Counted from the stretch's first letter, positions 16,957 to 25,679 are shown. The stretch: DNA of 64,000 bases from JAIBJN01 sp963838795 (GCA_963838795.1 CAWISL010000008.1:92929-156928); one strand, 5' to 3'. The notes: generated from the sequence alone by a model not told the origin. A program made the numbers and translations.

Positions 16957-17346
16957 GTGTCCGTGATCGCCGACCACATGTCGCGGGAGCTGCTCAAGGC
17001 CTCGCCCGACGAGTCCATCGCCGAGGCGGCTCAGCACATGGTCGCCCGCGGCGTCGGCGCCGTGCTCGTGATGGACGGTGAGCGGCTGCAGGGGATCCTC
17101 ACCGAGCGGGACATCTTGAAGGCCGTGGCGATGGGGCTCACCGAGAGCGCGCGCGTACGGGACTGGATGACGACGAGCCCCGAGACGATCGAGGCCTCCG
17201 ACGAGACGGGGCATGCGGCGGCGCTCATGATCCACGGCGGCTTCAGGCACCTGCCGGTGCTGGACGGCGGCGCGGTCGCTGGGATCATCTCCATCCGCGA
17301 CCTGATGCGGGTCGCGCTCGACGACTCCGCCCCCCGCGGCGTCTAG
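16957..17346 (+). CDS. CBS-domain pair protein
   Basis: The 129-residue protein consists of two CBS motifs (VARGVGAVLVMDGERLQGIL and HGGFRHLPVLDGGAVAGIIS), a module that usually binds adenine nucleotides and acts as a sensor. GTG 16957 or GTG 16963 could be the start. It directly follows the PhoP-like regulator and is probably cotranscribed. Its ligand and partner are unknown. A second stand-alone CBS protein lies at 32886-33320. Confidence 0.8.
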   Translation: MSVIADHMSRELLKASPDESIAEAAQHMVARGVGAVLVMDGERLQGILTERDILKAVAMGLTESARVRDWMTTSPETIEASDETGHAAALMIHGGFRHLPVLDGGAVAGIISIRDLMRVALDDSAPRGV

Positions 17347-17429
17347 TTCGGACGGCGCGGCCCGATGAGTTTGCTCGGGCGCAACGGTCTTAGCTCACGT
17401 TCAGAGCAACCGGCGAAAGCGAGGCCGCG

Positions 17430-18806
17430 ATGAGGAAGATCCTCGAATCCCTTGATCTGGAGGAGCTGCGCAGCTCGTTCGCGGGCATCGTGCTCGGCCC
17501 TGCTGATCCCGAGTACGACTCCGCGCGCGTGTGCTTCAACGCTTCCGTCGACCGACGGCCGGCGGTGATCGCGCAGTGCGCCGAGCGGGCCGACGTCGCG
17601 AGTGCATTCGACTTCGCCCGCGCGCACGGCCTGGAGATCGCCGTGCGCGGAGGTGGGCACAATCCAGCCGGGCATTGCCTTCTCGACGACGGGCTCGTGA
17701 TCGACCTCTCGCGGATGCGAGGCGTCGTAGTCGACGCCGAGGCGCGGGTCGCGCGGGCCGAGGGCGGGTCGACCTGGTTGGACTTCGACGCGGCGACTCA
17801 GGCCTACGGTTTGGTGACCCCTGGAGGCGTGGTCGGCTCCACCGGTGTTTGCGGGCTCACGCTCGGCGGCGGGATCGGCCACCTGACGGCGCAGCACGGC
17901 CTGACCTGTGACAGCGTCCTCCGAGCCGAGCTCGTCACGCCGGGCGGTGAGGTCGTGCGCGCGAGCCGGGACGAGAACCCGGAGCTCCTTTGGGGGCTCC
18001 GAGGCGGAGGCGGGAACTTCGGCGTCGCGACCTGGCTCGAGTTCCGCCTCTACCCGCTCGACAGTGTCGTCGGCGGCCTGCTCACGTTCGGCTCGAAGGG
18101 TGTTCGTGACGGGCTTCGTCGCTTTCGGGACGTGGTTGCGGGCTCTCCGCCCGACCTCAGCTGCCAGGCGCTCCTCCTCTTGGACGAGTCGCTGGCGCCG
18201 GCGCTCATGCTCCTTCCCTGCTACACGGGCAGGGATTCGGATCCGAGGTGGCTTGGCGACCTCCGGTCAGGGTCGGGGCTCGTCGAGGACACCGTACGCA
18301 AGCACTCGTTTTTCGAGCAGCAGCGGGTCGTCGACTCACCGTACGGGGAGAACAGGCATTACTGGAAGGGCCAGTTCGTGCACGAGCTTCCGGACGAGCT
18401 GATCGACGTGCTGCTCGACCGCCTCGTGGCATTGGGCCGGCCCCCGGGCGGGATTCTGATCGAGTCGTTGCACGGCGCGCCGAAGGACGGCGGCCCCCCC
18501 GTCGGCGCCCTGGGCTTCCGTCACGCCGCCTTCAACGTGAGCGCGACCGCGACGTGGCAGAAACCGGCGCTCGACGACGAGTACATCGCCTGGGCGCGCG
18601 AGACGGCGGCGGCGATGGAGCCCTGGTCGCTCGGCGGCGGGTACGTCAACTACATGCAGGCCGACGAGCCGATCGAGCGCGTGCGCGCCGCCTTCGGCGA
18701 GGAGGCCTTCGCGCGCCTGCAGGCGCTGAAGCGACGCTACGACCCTGCCAACGTGCTGCGGCGGAACCAGAACATCTCCCCGGGGGCAACGCCTAGCCGC
18801 TCTTAA
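17430..18806 (+). CDS. FAD-linked oxidoreductase (berberine-bridge/6-HDNO type)
   Basis: The 458-residue protein is a PCMH-type flavoprotein. IAVRGGGHNPAGH holds the His expected to bind FAD covalently, GGVVGSTGVCGLTLGGGIGH forms the FAD-binding loop, and the C-terminal RRYDPANVLRRNQNI is the berberine-bridge tail. Such enzymes oxidise alcohols, amines or sugars with oxygen. The substrate is unknown. The ATG lies 84 bp after the CBS gene. There is no sign of export. Confidence 0.85.
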   Translation: MRKILESLDLEELRSSFAGIVLGPADPEYDSARVCFNASVDRRPAVIAQCAERADVASAFDFARAHGLEIAVRGGGHNPAGHCLLDDGLVIDLSRMRGVVVDAEARVARAEGGSTWLDFDAATQAYGLVTPGGVVGSTGVCGLTLGGGIGHLTAQHGLTCDSVLRAELVTPGGEVVRASRDENPELLWGLRGGGGNFGVATWLEFRLYPLDSVVGGLLTFGSKGVRDGLRRFRDVVAGSPPDLSCQALLLLDESLAPALMLLPCYTGRDSDPRWLGDLRSGSGLVEDTVRKHSFFEQQRVVDSPYGENRHYWKGQFVHELPDELIDVLLDRLVALGRPPGGILIESLHGAPKDGGPPVGALGFRHAAFNVSATATWQKPALDDEYIAWARETAAAMEPWSLGGGYVNYMQADEPIERVRAAFGEEAFARLQALKRRYDPANVLRRNQNISPGATPSRS

Positions 18807-18832
18807 GCCGGAACTTCACCACACCGGTTCCC

Positions 18833-19056
18833 ACGGACGGTGCGCGCTCGCCGAGACTCCGTTGGGAGCACCAAACCAACGCGACAGACAGCGACAAGAT
18901 CCTCCCGGGAGCTCCATCCGGCTCGGCGCACCGGCCTTTCCGTGCAGGAGGCGGGCACCGTCCACCGTCCTGGCCGCCCGCGCACGCAGCCCCGGGCTCC
19001 CACTCGCACCGCCCAGGCAGCCCGCCGATTTCCTCGCCGGCGGGCTGCTGCCTTTT
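18833..19056 (+). ncRNA. Candidate structured leader RNA ending in an intrinsic terminator
   Basis: This gap between the flavoprotein and PHP genes folds readily. An outer helix joins CGCCGAG (18849) and CTCGGCG (18922), enclosing CGTTGG/CCAACG (18860/18876). GCACCGG pairs with CCGTGC (18928/18940) and GCGGGC with GCCCGC (18951/18976). It ends in a terminator. The arrangement resembles a riboswitch or attenuator, but I recognise no known class. It could also be a free small RNA. Confidence 0.35.
19017..19056 (+). terminator. Intrinsic terminator before the PHP gene
   Basis: GCAGCCCGCCG (19017-19027) pairs perfectly with CGGCGGGCTGC (19038-19048), followed by TGCCTTTT. It lies about 60 bp before the PHP start, so it would stop transcription coming from the left. 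Confidence 0.65.
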
Positions 19057-19115
19057 CCCACGACGTTCACCAGACCGTTGCCCATGCGCTCGCGCCGGCA
19101 TCGGACACTCCGGTC

Positions 19116-19841
19116 ATGGAACCTGCACTTCTTTGCGAGCTTCACGCCCACACGACCTGGAGCGACGGCGAGCTTACGCCGCGCGAGCTCGTCGACCTCT
19201 ACGGCCGAGCCGGCTTCGACGTCCTCTGCATCACGGATCACGTGTTGCGCTCGGACGATCCCTGGCACCTCCCGGAATCGTGCGTCCACGAGGCGAACTT
19301 CGGCTCCTACCTCGCCGCGGTCGAGGCGGAGGCCGAGCGGGCCCGGGCACTCTACGACCTGCTCGTCGTGCCGGGGCTCGAGGTGACGCACAACCAGGAG
19401 GATCCGGACCTCGCCGCGCACGCCGTCGCGGTCGGGCTCCGCGAGCTCGTCTCGCCCGACGAAGGGCTCGTCGGGTCGCTGCTCGCCGCCCGGGAGGCCG
19501 GCGCCGCCGTCCTCGCCGCCCATCCTCACGGGCCCGACGGCGATCCCGTTCCCGCGCGGATGACGCGGCGCTTCTGGCGCGAATGGGAGACGCTCTCGCC
19601 GCTCGTCCATCGCGCGGAGCTGTTCAACGGCTCCGACGTCTACAGCTGGATCGCAGGCGCCGCGGTGCCCCCGGTGGCGAGCGGCGACACCCATTCGCTC
19701 GAGCACCTCTCCTCCTGGAAGACACTGGTCCCGTGCGCCAAGGACGAGGAGGCGCTCGTCGCCTTCCTGCGCTCTGCAAGCCCGGCCTACCTGATTCCGT
19801 TTCGGGCCGAGCCGGCCGTCGGGGCGGCCGCGGCCGCGTAG
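19116..19841 (+). CDS. PHP-domain metal-dependent phosphoesterase
   Basis: The 241-residue protein carries the metal-binding motifs of the PHP fold in order: LHAHTTWSDGELT,  CITDHVL, VPGLEVT, AAHPHG and SGDTHSLEH. PHP proteins hydrolyse phosphate esters such as nucleotides or histidinol phosphate. The short length and lack of extra domains point to a stand-alone phosphoesterase. It is followed by the PhoP box of ppk and lies in the phosphate cluster, so release of phosphate from small molecules is plausible. ATG 19116 opens the first beta strand. Confidence 0.82.
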   Translation: MEPALLCELHAHTTWSDGELTPRELVDLYGRAGFDVLCITDHVLRSDDPWHLPESCVHEANFGSYLAAVEAEAERARALYDLLVVPGLEVTHNQEDPDLAAHAVAVGLRELVSPDEGLVGSLLAAREAGAAVLAAHPHGPDGDPVPARMTRRFWREWETLSPLVHRAELFNGSDVYSWIAGAAVPPVASGDTHSLEHLSSWKTLVPCAKDEEALVAFLRSASPAYLIPFRAEPAVGAAAAA

Positions 19842-19856
19842 CCGTCTTCTCCGGCT

Positions 19857-19885
19857 CTTCACCGGATCGTCACCCCGGCTCCCAC
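19857..19885 (+). promoter_or_regulatory. PhoP-box array upstream of ppk
   Basis: CTTCACC (19857), CGTCACC (19868) and CTCCCAC (19879) keep the 11-bp period on the coding strand. The array ends 11 bp before the ATG at 19897, so it may overlap the promoter core. Confidence 0.65.
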
Positions 19886-19896
19886 GGGGAGCCGGA

Positions 19897-22008
19897 ATGA
19901 TGCACTCTTCAGGTATGGCGACCGAGACCGGCAGGATCTCCCGGGAAGGCGAGCGGCTTCTCAACAGGGAGCTTTCGTGGCTCGAGTTCAACGCGCGCGT
20001 GCTCGAGCTCGCCGCGGACGCCTCGGTCCCGCTCCTCGAGCGCGTCAAGTTCTGCTCCATCTTCTCCTCGAACCTCGACGAGTTCTTCATGGTGCGCGTC
20101 GCCGGCCTGCTGGGCCTGGAGGCGGCCGGGATCGCGGTGCGCTCGCCCGACGGTCGCACGCCGACGACGACCCTCGCGGAGATCCGCGAGCGCGTCCTCG
20201 CGCTGACCGCGCGCCAGTCCAGGGTGTGGAGCCGCGAGCTCGTCCCCGCGCTGAGCGAGGCGGGGATCGTGATCGCCCAGGTCGACGAGTGCTCCGAGAA
20301 GGAGGTCGCGGAGCTCGAGCGCCGCTTCGATCGCGAGATCTACCCGGTACTGACGCCGCTCGCGGTCGGTCCCGGCCAGCCGTTCCCGTACATCTCGGGA
20401 CTCTCCAACAGCCTCGCGGTCCTCGTACGCGACCCAGAGACCGGGGAGGAGCGCTTCGCGCGCGTCAAGGTGCCGGAGAGCCTGCCGCGCTTCCTCGAGG
20501 TCGGCAAACGCAGCGCTTTCGTCCCCCTCGAGGCCGTGATCGCGCACTTCCTCGACTGGCTCTTCCCGCAGATGGAGGTCGTCGAGCGCGCCGTCTTTCG
20601 CGTCACGCGGGATGCCGACTTCGAGGTGAGCGACGAGGCCGACGACCTCCTCGAGGCGGTGGAGCTGGAGCTGCGCCGCAGGCGGTTCGGCGACGTCGTC
20701 CGGCTCGAGGTCTCCGGCTCGGTCTCGAGCCGGATGCTCGCGCAGCTGACTGAGGGGCTAGACGTCGCCGAGGAGCAGGTGTATCCGATCCGCGGGCCGC
20801 TCGACCTCGCCGATCTCTCCCAGCTGGCGGCCCTCGACCGCCAGGACCTGAAGGACGATCCCTGGGTGCCGAGCACGCCGGCCCGCATCGCCGCTGTGCG
20901 GGGAGGCGAGGGGTTCTTCTCCGAGATCCGTCGCGGCGACCTGCTCGTCCATCACCCGTACGACTCCTTCGTGACCACCTTCGAGCGCTTCGTGAGCGAG
21001 GCGGCGCGGGACCCGGCCGTGATCACGCTGAAGACGACCGTGTACCGGACGAGCGACGACTCGCCGGTCGTCCCGGCCCTGATCGAGGTGGCCGAAGACG
21101 GGCGCCAGGCCGTCTGCCTCGTCGAGCTCAAGGCACGCTTCGACGAGCACCGGAACATCGAGTGGTCGCGAGCCATGGAGCGCGTTGGCGTCCACGTCGT
21201 CTACGGCTTCCCCAACCTCAAGATCCACGCGAAGACCACTCTGATCGTCAGGCGCGAGGGCAACGCGCTCCGGCGCTACGTCCACATCGGGACCGGCAAC
21301 TACCACGCGCTCACAGCCCGCATCTACGAGGACTTCGGCCTCTTCACGGCCGACGAGGAGATCGCCGCCGACGTCGCCGACCTCTTCAACTACGTCACGG
21401 GGTTCGGCCGCCCGCAGGCGTTCCGCAAGCTCCTCGTCGCACCGTTCAACCTGCGCCGGCGGCTCGTCGAGGAGATTCGGGCCGTCGCCAAGGCGGCGGG
21501 CGACGGCGAGCACGCGCGCATCCGCTTGAAGACGAACGCGCTCACCGACCAGACGATCATCGAGGAGCTGTACGCGGCTTCGCAGGCAGGCGCGGAGATC
21601 GACATCGTCGCCCGCTCGATCTGCCAGCTACGGCCCGGCGTCCCGGGGCTCTCGGAGACGATCCGCGTCCGCAGCGTCCTCGGTCGCTTCCTCGAGCACA
21701 GCCGTTTCTTCGTTTTCGAGGCGGGCGACTCGGCGACGACCTTCCTTGGCAGCGCGGACCTCATGACCCGCAACCTCGACCACCGCATCGAGATCGCCGT
21801 GCCGGTGGAGGATCCGAGGGTGCAGGCCCAGCTCGCCGCTGCGTTCGACGTCCTGCTCGACGACAACACGGCCTGGACGTTGCAGCCGGACGGAGCCTGG
21901 AAGCGGCTCAAGCCGCGCAAGGATCAGAGCGTGAAGGGGAGCCACGACGCGCTCATGCGCAAGGCGCGCACGCGGGCCCGGCGCCGGGTTGCCCGGCGGC
22001 CGCGGTAG
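19897..22008 (+). CDS. ppk: Polyphosphate kinase 1
   Basis: The 703-residue enzyme has the PPK1 order: N domain (LLNRELSWLEFNARVLELA), head domain (FSSNLDEFFMVRVAGL) and two PLD-like catalytic domains. The autophosphorylated His lies in NLKIHAKTTLIVRR, and YVHIGTGNYHALTARIYEDF follows. It polymerises the gamma phosphate of ATP into polyphosphate, reversibly. GGGGAG lies five bases before ATG 19897; ATG 19915 is an alternative. It is followed by ppx and preceded by a PhoP box. Confidence 0.95.
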   Translation: MMHSSGMATETGRISREGERLLNRELSWLEFNARVLELAADASVPLLERVKFCSIFSSNLDEFFMVRVAGLLGLEAAGIAVRSPDGRTPTTTLAEIRERVLALTARQSRVWSRELVPALSEAGIVIAQVDECSEKEVAELERRFDREIYPVLTPLAVGPGQPFPYISGLSNSLAVLVRDPETGEERFARVKVPESLPRFLEVGKRSAFVPLEAVIAHFLDWLFPQMEVVERAVFRVTRDADFEVSDEADDLLEAVELELRRRRFGDVVRLEVSGSVSSRMLAQLTEGLDVAEEQVYPIRGPLDLADLSQLAALDRQDLKDDPWVPSTPARIAAVRGGEGFFSEIRRGDLLVHHPYDSFVTTFERFVSEAARDPAVITLKTTVYRTSDDSPVVPALIEVAEDGRQAVCLVELKARFDEHRNIEWSRAMERVGVHVVYGFPNLKIHAKTTLIVRREGNALRRYVHIGTGNYHALTARIYEDFGLFTADEEIAADVADLFNYVTGFGRPQAFRKLLVAPFNLRRRLVEEIRAVAKAAGDGEHARIRLKTNALTDQTIIEELYAASQAGAEIDIVARSICQLRPGVPGLSETIRVRSVLGRFLEHSRFFVFEAGDSATTFLGSADLMTRNLDHRIEIAVPVEDPRVQAQLAAAFDVLLDDNTAWTLQPDGAWKRLKPRKDQSVKGSHDALMRKARTRARRRVARRPR

Positions 22009-22047
22009 AGGGCTTACAGCCGATCCCAACGGGAGAATGACGTCGCC

Positions 22048-22935
22048 ATGAAGATCGGCATCGTCGACGTGGGCTCGAACACCATTCGCCTGCTGGTCGC
22101 CCACCGCCAGGGCGGTGAGCTCGTGCCGCTGCGAGAGGAGCGGGAGCACCTGTTCCTCGGAGAGGACGTGGAGCGCGAGGGGCGGCTCTCCGCCGCTCGC
22201 ATCCGCGAGGCCGCACGCTGCGCAGGAGGATTCGCCCGGAACGCCCGTAAGCTCGGCGCCGGCACGATCGAGGTGGTCGTCACCGCACCGGGGCGCCAGA
22301 GCGCGAACGGCGACCGGCTCGTGCGGGAGCTCTTCGCGGCGACCGGCGCGCCGGTTCGCATTCTCTCGGCCGACGAGGAGGGCCGGCTCGCGTTCGCGGG
22401 CGCCGTCGCGGGTGCGAGGGGGCTGCCGGAGAGCGTTGCGGTCTGCGACGTGGGCGGCGGCTCGGCAGAGGTCGTCGTGGGAACCGCCGAGAGCGGGCCG
22501 GCCTGGTCACGCTCGCTCGACCTCGGAGCCGTCCGGCTCACGGAGAGGTTCCTCGGAGGCGACCCGCCCGGCAGGCGTGCTCTCGCCGCCGCGAGAGACG
22601 AGGTCGAGCGCCACCTGGAAGGCTTCACGCCGCCGCTTCCGCGGTCTGCGCTCGCAACCGGTGGAACGGCTCGCGCGCTCCGCAAGCTCGTCGGGTGGGA
22701 GCTCGAGAACGAGGAGTTCGACGCCGCCCTCCGCATCCTCGGCAAGCGCTCGTCGGCGAAGGCGGCGAAAACTTTCGGCCTGCACGAGCACCGTGTCCGC
22801 ACGCTCGCAGCGGGGATCGTCATCCTCTCGTGCCTCCAGGCCCGCCTCGGCATCCCGCTCGAGGTTTCGCGGGCCGGGCTGCGGGAAGGGGCCGCGCTCG
22901 CGCTCCTGGACGAGCTGGCCGCCTCGGCCGCCTGA
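22048..22935 (+). CDS. ppx: Exopolyphosphatase, Ppx/GppA family
   Basis: The 295-residue protein has the actin-like ATPase fold of Ppx/GppA: IGIVDVGSNTIRLLVAHRQG, then ILSADEEGRLAFAG, the phosphate loop VCDVGGGSAEVVV and the second glycine loop ATGGTARAL. It trims terminal phosphates from polyphosphate or hydrolyses pppGpp. It is the short single-module form common in actinobacteria. It starts 39 bp after ppk, so the synthesis and breakdown genes are probably cotranscribed. Two weak repeat units (GCTTACA, ATCCCAA, 11 bp apart) precede it. Confidence 0.9.
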   Translation: MKIGIVDVGSNTIRLLVAHRQGGELVPLREEREHLFLGEDVEREGRLSAARIREAARCAGGFARNARKLGAGTIEVVVTAPGRQSANGDRLVRELFAATGAPVRILSADEEGRLAFAGAVAGARGLPESVAVCDVGGGSAEVVVGTAESGPAWSRSLDLGAVRLTERFLGGDPPGRRALAAARDEVERHLEGFTPPLPRSALATGGTARALRKLVGWELENEEFDAALRILGKRSSAKAAKTFGLHEHRVRTLAAGIVILSCLQARLGIPLEVSRAGLREGAALALLDELAASAA

Positions 22936-22951
22936 GCACCCGGAGCGGGCC

Positions 22952-22991
22952 GCTCACAGCTTGCTCACCCAGGGTTCATCGGGACGTAACC
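22952..22991 (+). promoter_or_regulatory. PhoP-box array upstream of the PRC-like gene
   Basis: Four units with exact 11-bp spacing are visible: GCTCACA (22952), GCTCACC (22963), GTTCATC (22974) and CGTAACC (22985). They lie 34 bp before the ATG at 23025. Confidence 0.72.
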
Positions 22992-23024
22992 CACGCCGGC
23001 CGATGCTCCCGGCACCATGAGCTC

Positions 23025-23297
23025 ATGGGCAGAAACGAGGACAGGCAGGGGCCCGAGCCGCAGCTTGCCGACTGCCGCGGCTTCGGAGTGTTCGGGCCGT
23101 CGGCGCAGATCGGCGTCGTCGAGGACGTCCGGATCGACCGGGAGAGCGGGCGCCCTGCGCTCCTTTCCGTGCGCGCGGGCCTGCTCGGGAGCTGGCTGGT
23201 GCACGTCCCGGTCGGCGAGGTCGACGAGGTGAGCGTCGACGAGCGCCGCATCGTCCTCCGCTCCGGCGGGCTCCTAGCCGGGCCCAGACGAGTGTAG
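23025..23297 (+). CDS. Small PRC-barrel-like protein
   Basis: The 90-residue protein has a beta-rich PRC-barrel-like pattern (QIGVVEDVRIDRESGRPALL, WLVHVPVGEVDEVSVDERRI). It has no signal peptide. PRC barrels bind RNA or phospholipid-rich partners in other systems; no function is assigned here. The strong PhoP-box array makes it a likely phosphate-starvation protein. It ends three bases before the SixA gene on the other strand. Confidence 0.6.
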   Translation: MGRNEDRQGPEPQLADCRGFGVFGPSAQIGVVEDVRIDRESGRPALLSVRAGLLGSWLVHVPVGEVDEVSVDERRIVLRSGGLLAGPRRV

Positions 23298-23300
23298 GAG

Positions 23301-23735
23301 CTAGGCAGGCGGAGGGAGGTACGCGCGGCGGGTGAGGCCGCCTCCGGGGTCTAGGTCGACGACCCAGGTCGAGCCCTTCTCCGGTTCCTCGCCGAGGAGC
23401 AGGAAAAGAATGTCGCCGTGCGTGCAGAGGACGGCCGTCGCCTCCGCGATCTCGGCGACGAGTGACCACAGCTCGGCCTCGGTGGCCCCCTCCGCCAGCT
23501 CGTCCCGCTCCTCGACCGGGAGGCCGAGGGCGTGAGCGAGCGGCTCGACGGACTGTAGGCAGCGAGCGTACGGGCTCGTGAGAACGCGCTCGACGCCGAG
23601 GCCCGCGAAGAGGGTGGGGAGCGCCTCCGCCTGGCGGCGACCCCGCTCGTCGAGCGGCCGTAACCGATCCTCGGCCTCGTCGACGCCGGGCTTTCGGTGG
23701 CCGGCCGTCCCGTGGCGGAGAAGCAGGAGCGCCAT
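23301..23735 (-). CDS. SixA-type histidine phosphatase
   Basis: The 144-residue protein starts with LLLLRHGTAGHRKPG, the RHG catalytic motif of the phosphoglycerate mutase superfamily. It keeps the second His in VLCTHGDILFLL and LTSPYARCLQS. SixA proteins remove phosphate from phosphohistidine. Its ATG overlaps the stop of the Nudix gene as ATGA, so the two are coupled. It belongs to a minus-strand operon with Nudix and CYTH-CHAD genes. Confidence 0.85.
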   Translation of the reverse strand: MALLLLRHGTAGHRKPGVDEAEDRLRPLDERGRRQAEALPTLFAGLGVERVLTSPYARCLQSVEPLAHALGLPVEERDELAEGATEAELWSLVAEIAEATAVLCTHGDILFLLLGEEPEKGSTWVVDLDPGGGLTRRAYLPPPA

Positions 23736-24127
23736 CAGCGCCCGTCCGTCGCGAATGCCCGCAGCACGTCGTGGTCGTGGTTGTGGCTGAGCAGCTCCTT
23801 GGCGGCATCGACGGAGAGCCACCGGATCTCGTCCACCTCCCGGTGCGGGCGGAAGTCGCCCCCGAGCGGCCGCATCTCCCAGTAGCGGACGGTCTTCGGC
23901 CGGCCCTTGCTGTCGTGGTAGCTCGTCGAGGGGAGCTCGCGGCCGAGCTCGCAGCGAAGGCCTGTCTCCTCCTCGACCTCCCGCACCGCCGCCTCCTCGT
24001 GGGTCTCGCCCGGCTCGAGCTTTCCCTTCGGCAGCGTCCAGTCGTCGTATCGAGGCCGGTGGACGAGCAGCACCTCGACGCCGTTGTCGCGGCCGCGCCG
24101 GAAGACGACTCCTCCCGCGGCCTGCAC
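23735..24127 (-). CDS. Nudix hydrolase
   Basis: The 130-residue protein carries a complete Nudix box from about residue 36: GKLEPGETHEEAAVREVEEE followed by TGL. The N-terminal AAGGVVFRRG and the PKGKLEPGE context match actinobacterial MutT1/diadenosine-polyphosphate-type enzymes. These often pair with a SixA-like domain in one protein; here the two are separate overlapping genes. A substrate with linked phosphates fits the polyphosphate neighbourhood but is inferred. Confidence 0.85.
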   Translation of the reverse strand: MQAAGGVVFRRGRDNGVEVLLVHRPRYDDWTLPKGKLEPGETHEEAAVREVEEETGLRCELGRELPSTSYHDSKGRPKTVRYWEMRPLGGDFRPHREVDEIRWLSVDAAKELLSHNHDHDVLRAFATDGR

Positions 24128-24144
24128 GGTCGCGCCGGCCGCGC

Positions 24145-25587
24145 TCAGCGCCAGGCCCGCTTCCCGCTTCGCTCGAGCCGCTCCCAGGCCTTCGGAAAGG
24201 CGGCGCGAGCTTGGCGGCGCCGCTCTCGCTCCCGCTCGACGAGCCTCCCGGCCGCAAAGTGCGCCCGAGGATCGTCGCTCGGGGCGAGCAGGCCGCGGAT
24301 CCGCTCCTCGGCGACGACAGCGTCTTGGTGCTCGCCGATGACGTCCTGGAAGCTCTTGGCGTCCGTGACGAAGCGCCCCGCCGGCTTGCCGACGACGCCT
24401 TCCGCCAGCTCGGCGGCGTAGCGGGCCCGCTTCCCCCGGATGCGCACGGCGTGGAGCGCGTCGTCGGGCGGGTCGGACGGGAGCGCTCGCACGGCCTTGC
24501 GGAGCTTCCGAAATTCCCCGGCGGCGATGTCCCGCAGTGAGACGTCGGCGGCCTGTGCGCGTGGCGCCACGGCGGCCGCCTCGAGGCGGGTCAGGAGCTC
24601 GGCGTAGCGAGCGCTCGTGAGCGCATCGAGCATGGCCGCGCGAGCGGAGCCGTGTTCGTCCTCGAGCCGCCGCAGGAGGCTCTCAGCAGCGCGGCGCTCG
24701 GACGGCTCCAGGTCGACGATCTCGGCGCGAAGGCGCTCGAGCAGGACGTCGAGGTCCCGGACGGGGCCCAGCGCGCCCCCCAGCCAGGCGAGCTCGGCAC
24801 GCAGCGACTCCGTCCAGGCGGGATCGAGCAGAGGCGCTGCCGCGCGCAGCACGGCCCGCAACCGCCGCGTGGCCACCCGCACCTGATGGAGCTCCTCCGG
24901 GTCGGCGCCGAGGCGGGTTCCAGGATCGTGGGCGATCAGCTCGCCGACCTGAACGGCGAGCAGCGCCCGAACATGCTCGCGCGCCGGCGCCCAGCGGGGC
25001 GGGGCCAGGGGCTCGAGCGGGAAGTACCCGAGCGCCCGAAAGGCCTTCGACCGCCCGTCTCCGGGCGTGGCCCCGGCGTCGAGCAGGACGCGCTCGAGAT
25101 CGGGAAGCGCGCCCGCGCCTCCGGCGAGAGCCTCGACCTCCAGCTCGACGAAGCGCTCCCGCACGCGCCTCCCCTCGAGCACCGACACCCTGTCGATGGT
25201 CACGTCGGCGACGGAGCGCCCGTTCTCGCGCGCCCGCACTCCCTCGCGCGTTGTGCGGAGCGCCGCGACCGGCGCGAGGGCCCGTCCGCGGAGAACGCCG
25301 ACGAGCAGCGTGTCGAGCTCTGCGGGCGGCGCCCCTGGGCCGCCGGAAACCTCGAGCTCGAGCCGCTCACCCTCGCCGGGCAGCTTGAGCTGCCAGAGGC
25401 CTCGCCTGTTCTGCACGCGTCGCCGCAGCGTGATCCCGGCGCGCGCGAGGGCGCGGTCGGCCGTGTCGTGGTAGGTGGACGTGAACGTGTCCGGCCCGAG
25501 CTTCTCGCCGGCGATGTCCGGCAGCGCGAATCCGGTCGGGACGGCGAGCTTCAGCTCGCGCTCGTGAGTCTCACGCAGCTTGGACAC
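24145..25587 (-). CDS. CYTH-CHAD domain protein
   Basis: The 480-residue protein has an N-terminal CYTH triphosphate-tunnel domain (ETHERELKLAVP, giving the ExExK-type entry; FVELEVEALAGG) and a C-terminal CHAD domain from about residue 205. The CHAD part is rich in conserved His, Arg and Lys (LHQVRVATRRLRAVLRAAAP, LHAVRIRGKRARYAAEL). CHAD domains bind polyphosphate granules, and CYTH domains bind or cleave triphosphates. GTG 25587 is preferred over GTG 25626 because the CYTH strand begins just after it. It is 17 bp upstream of the Nudix gene. Confidence 0.88.
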   Translation of the reverse strand: MSKLRETHERELKLAVPTGFALPDIAGEKLGPDTFTSTYHDTADRALARAGITLRRRVQNRRGLWQLKLPGEGERLELEVSGGPGAPPAELDTLLVGVLRGRALAPVAALRTTREGVRARENGRSVADVTIDRVSVLEGRRVRERFVELEVEALAGGAGALPDLERVLLDAGATPGDGRSKAFRALGYFPLEPLAPPRWAPAREHVRALLAVQVGELIAHDPGTRLGADPEELHQVRVATRRLRAVLRAAAPLLDPAWTESLRAELAWLGGALGPVRDLDVLLERLRAEIVDLEPSERRAAESLLRRLEDEHGSARAAMLDALTSARYAELLTRLEAAAVAPRAQAADVSLRDIAAGEFRKLRKAVRALPSDPPDDALHAVRIRGKRARYAAELAEGVVGKPAGRFVTDAKSFQDVIGEHQDAVVAEERIRGLLAPSDDPRAHFAAGRLVERERERRRQARAAFPKAWERLERSGKRAWR

Positions 25588-25679
25588 GATCGGATCGTAG
25601 CTCCGACCAGAGCGCACGAGCCGCACGGGGTCCGCTCCGGAAGGACGTGGGAGTAGACGTCGGGGCCGTGCCCCGTCGT

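Noticed and set aside
18814..18832. PhoP box after the flavoprotein gene
   Set aside because: One good CTTCACC unit is followed by a poor one, and the period is not exact. It is not counted among the five.
22012..22029. PhoP box upstream of ppx
   Set aside because: Only two weak units (GCTTACA, ATCCCAA) with 11-bp spacing are present. ppx is more simply cotranscribed from ppk.
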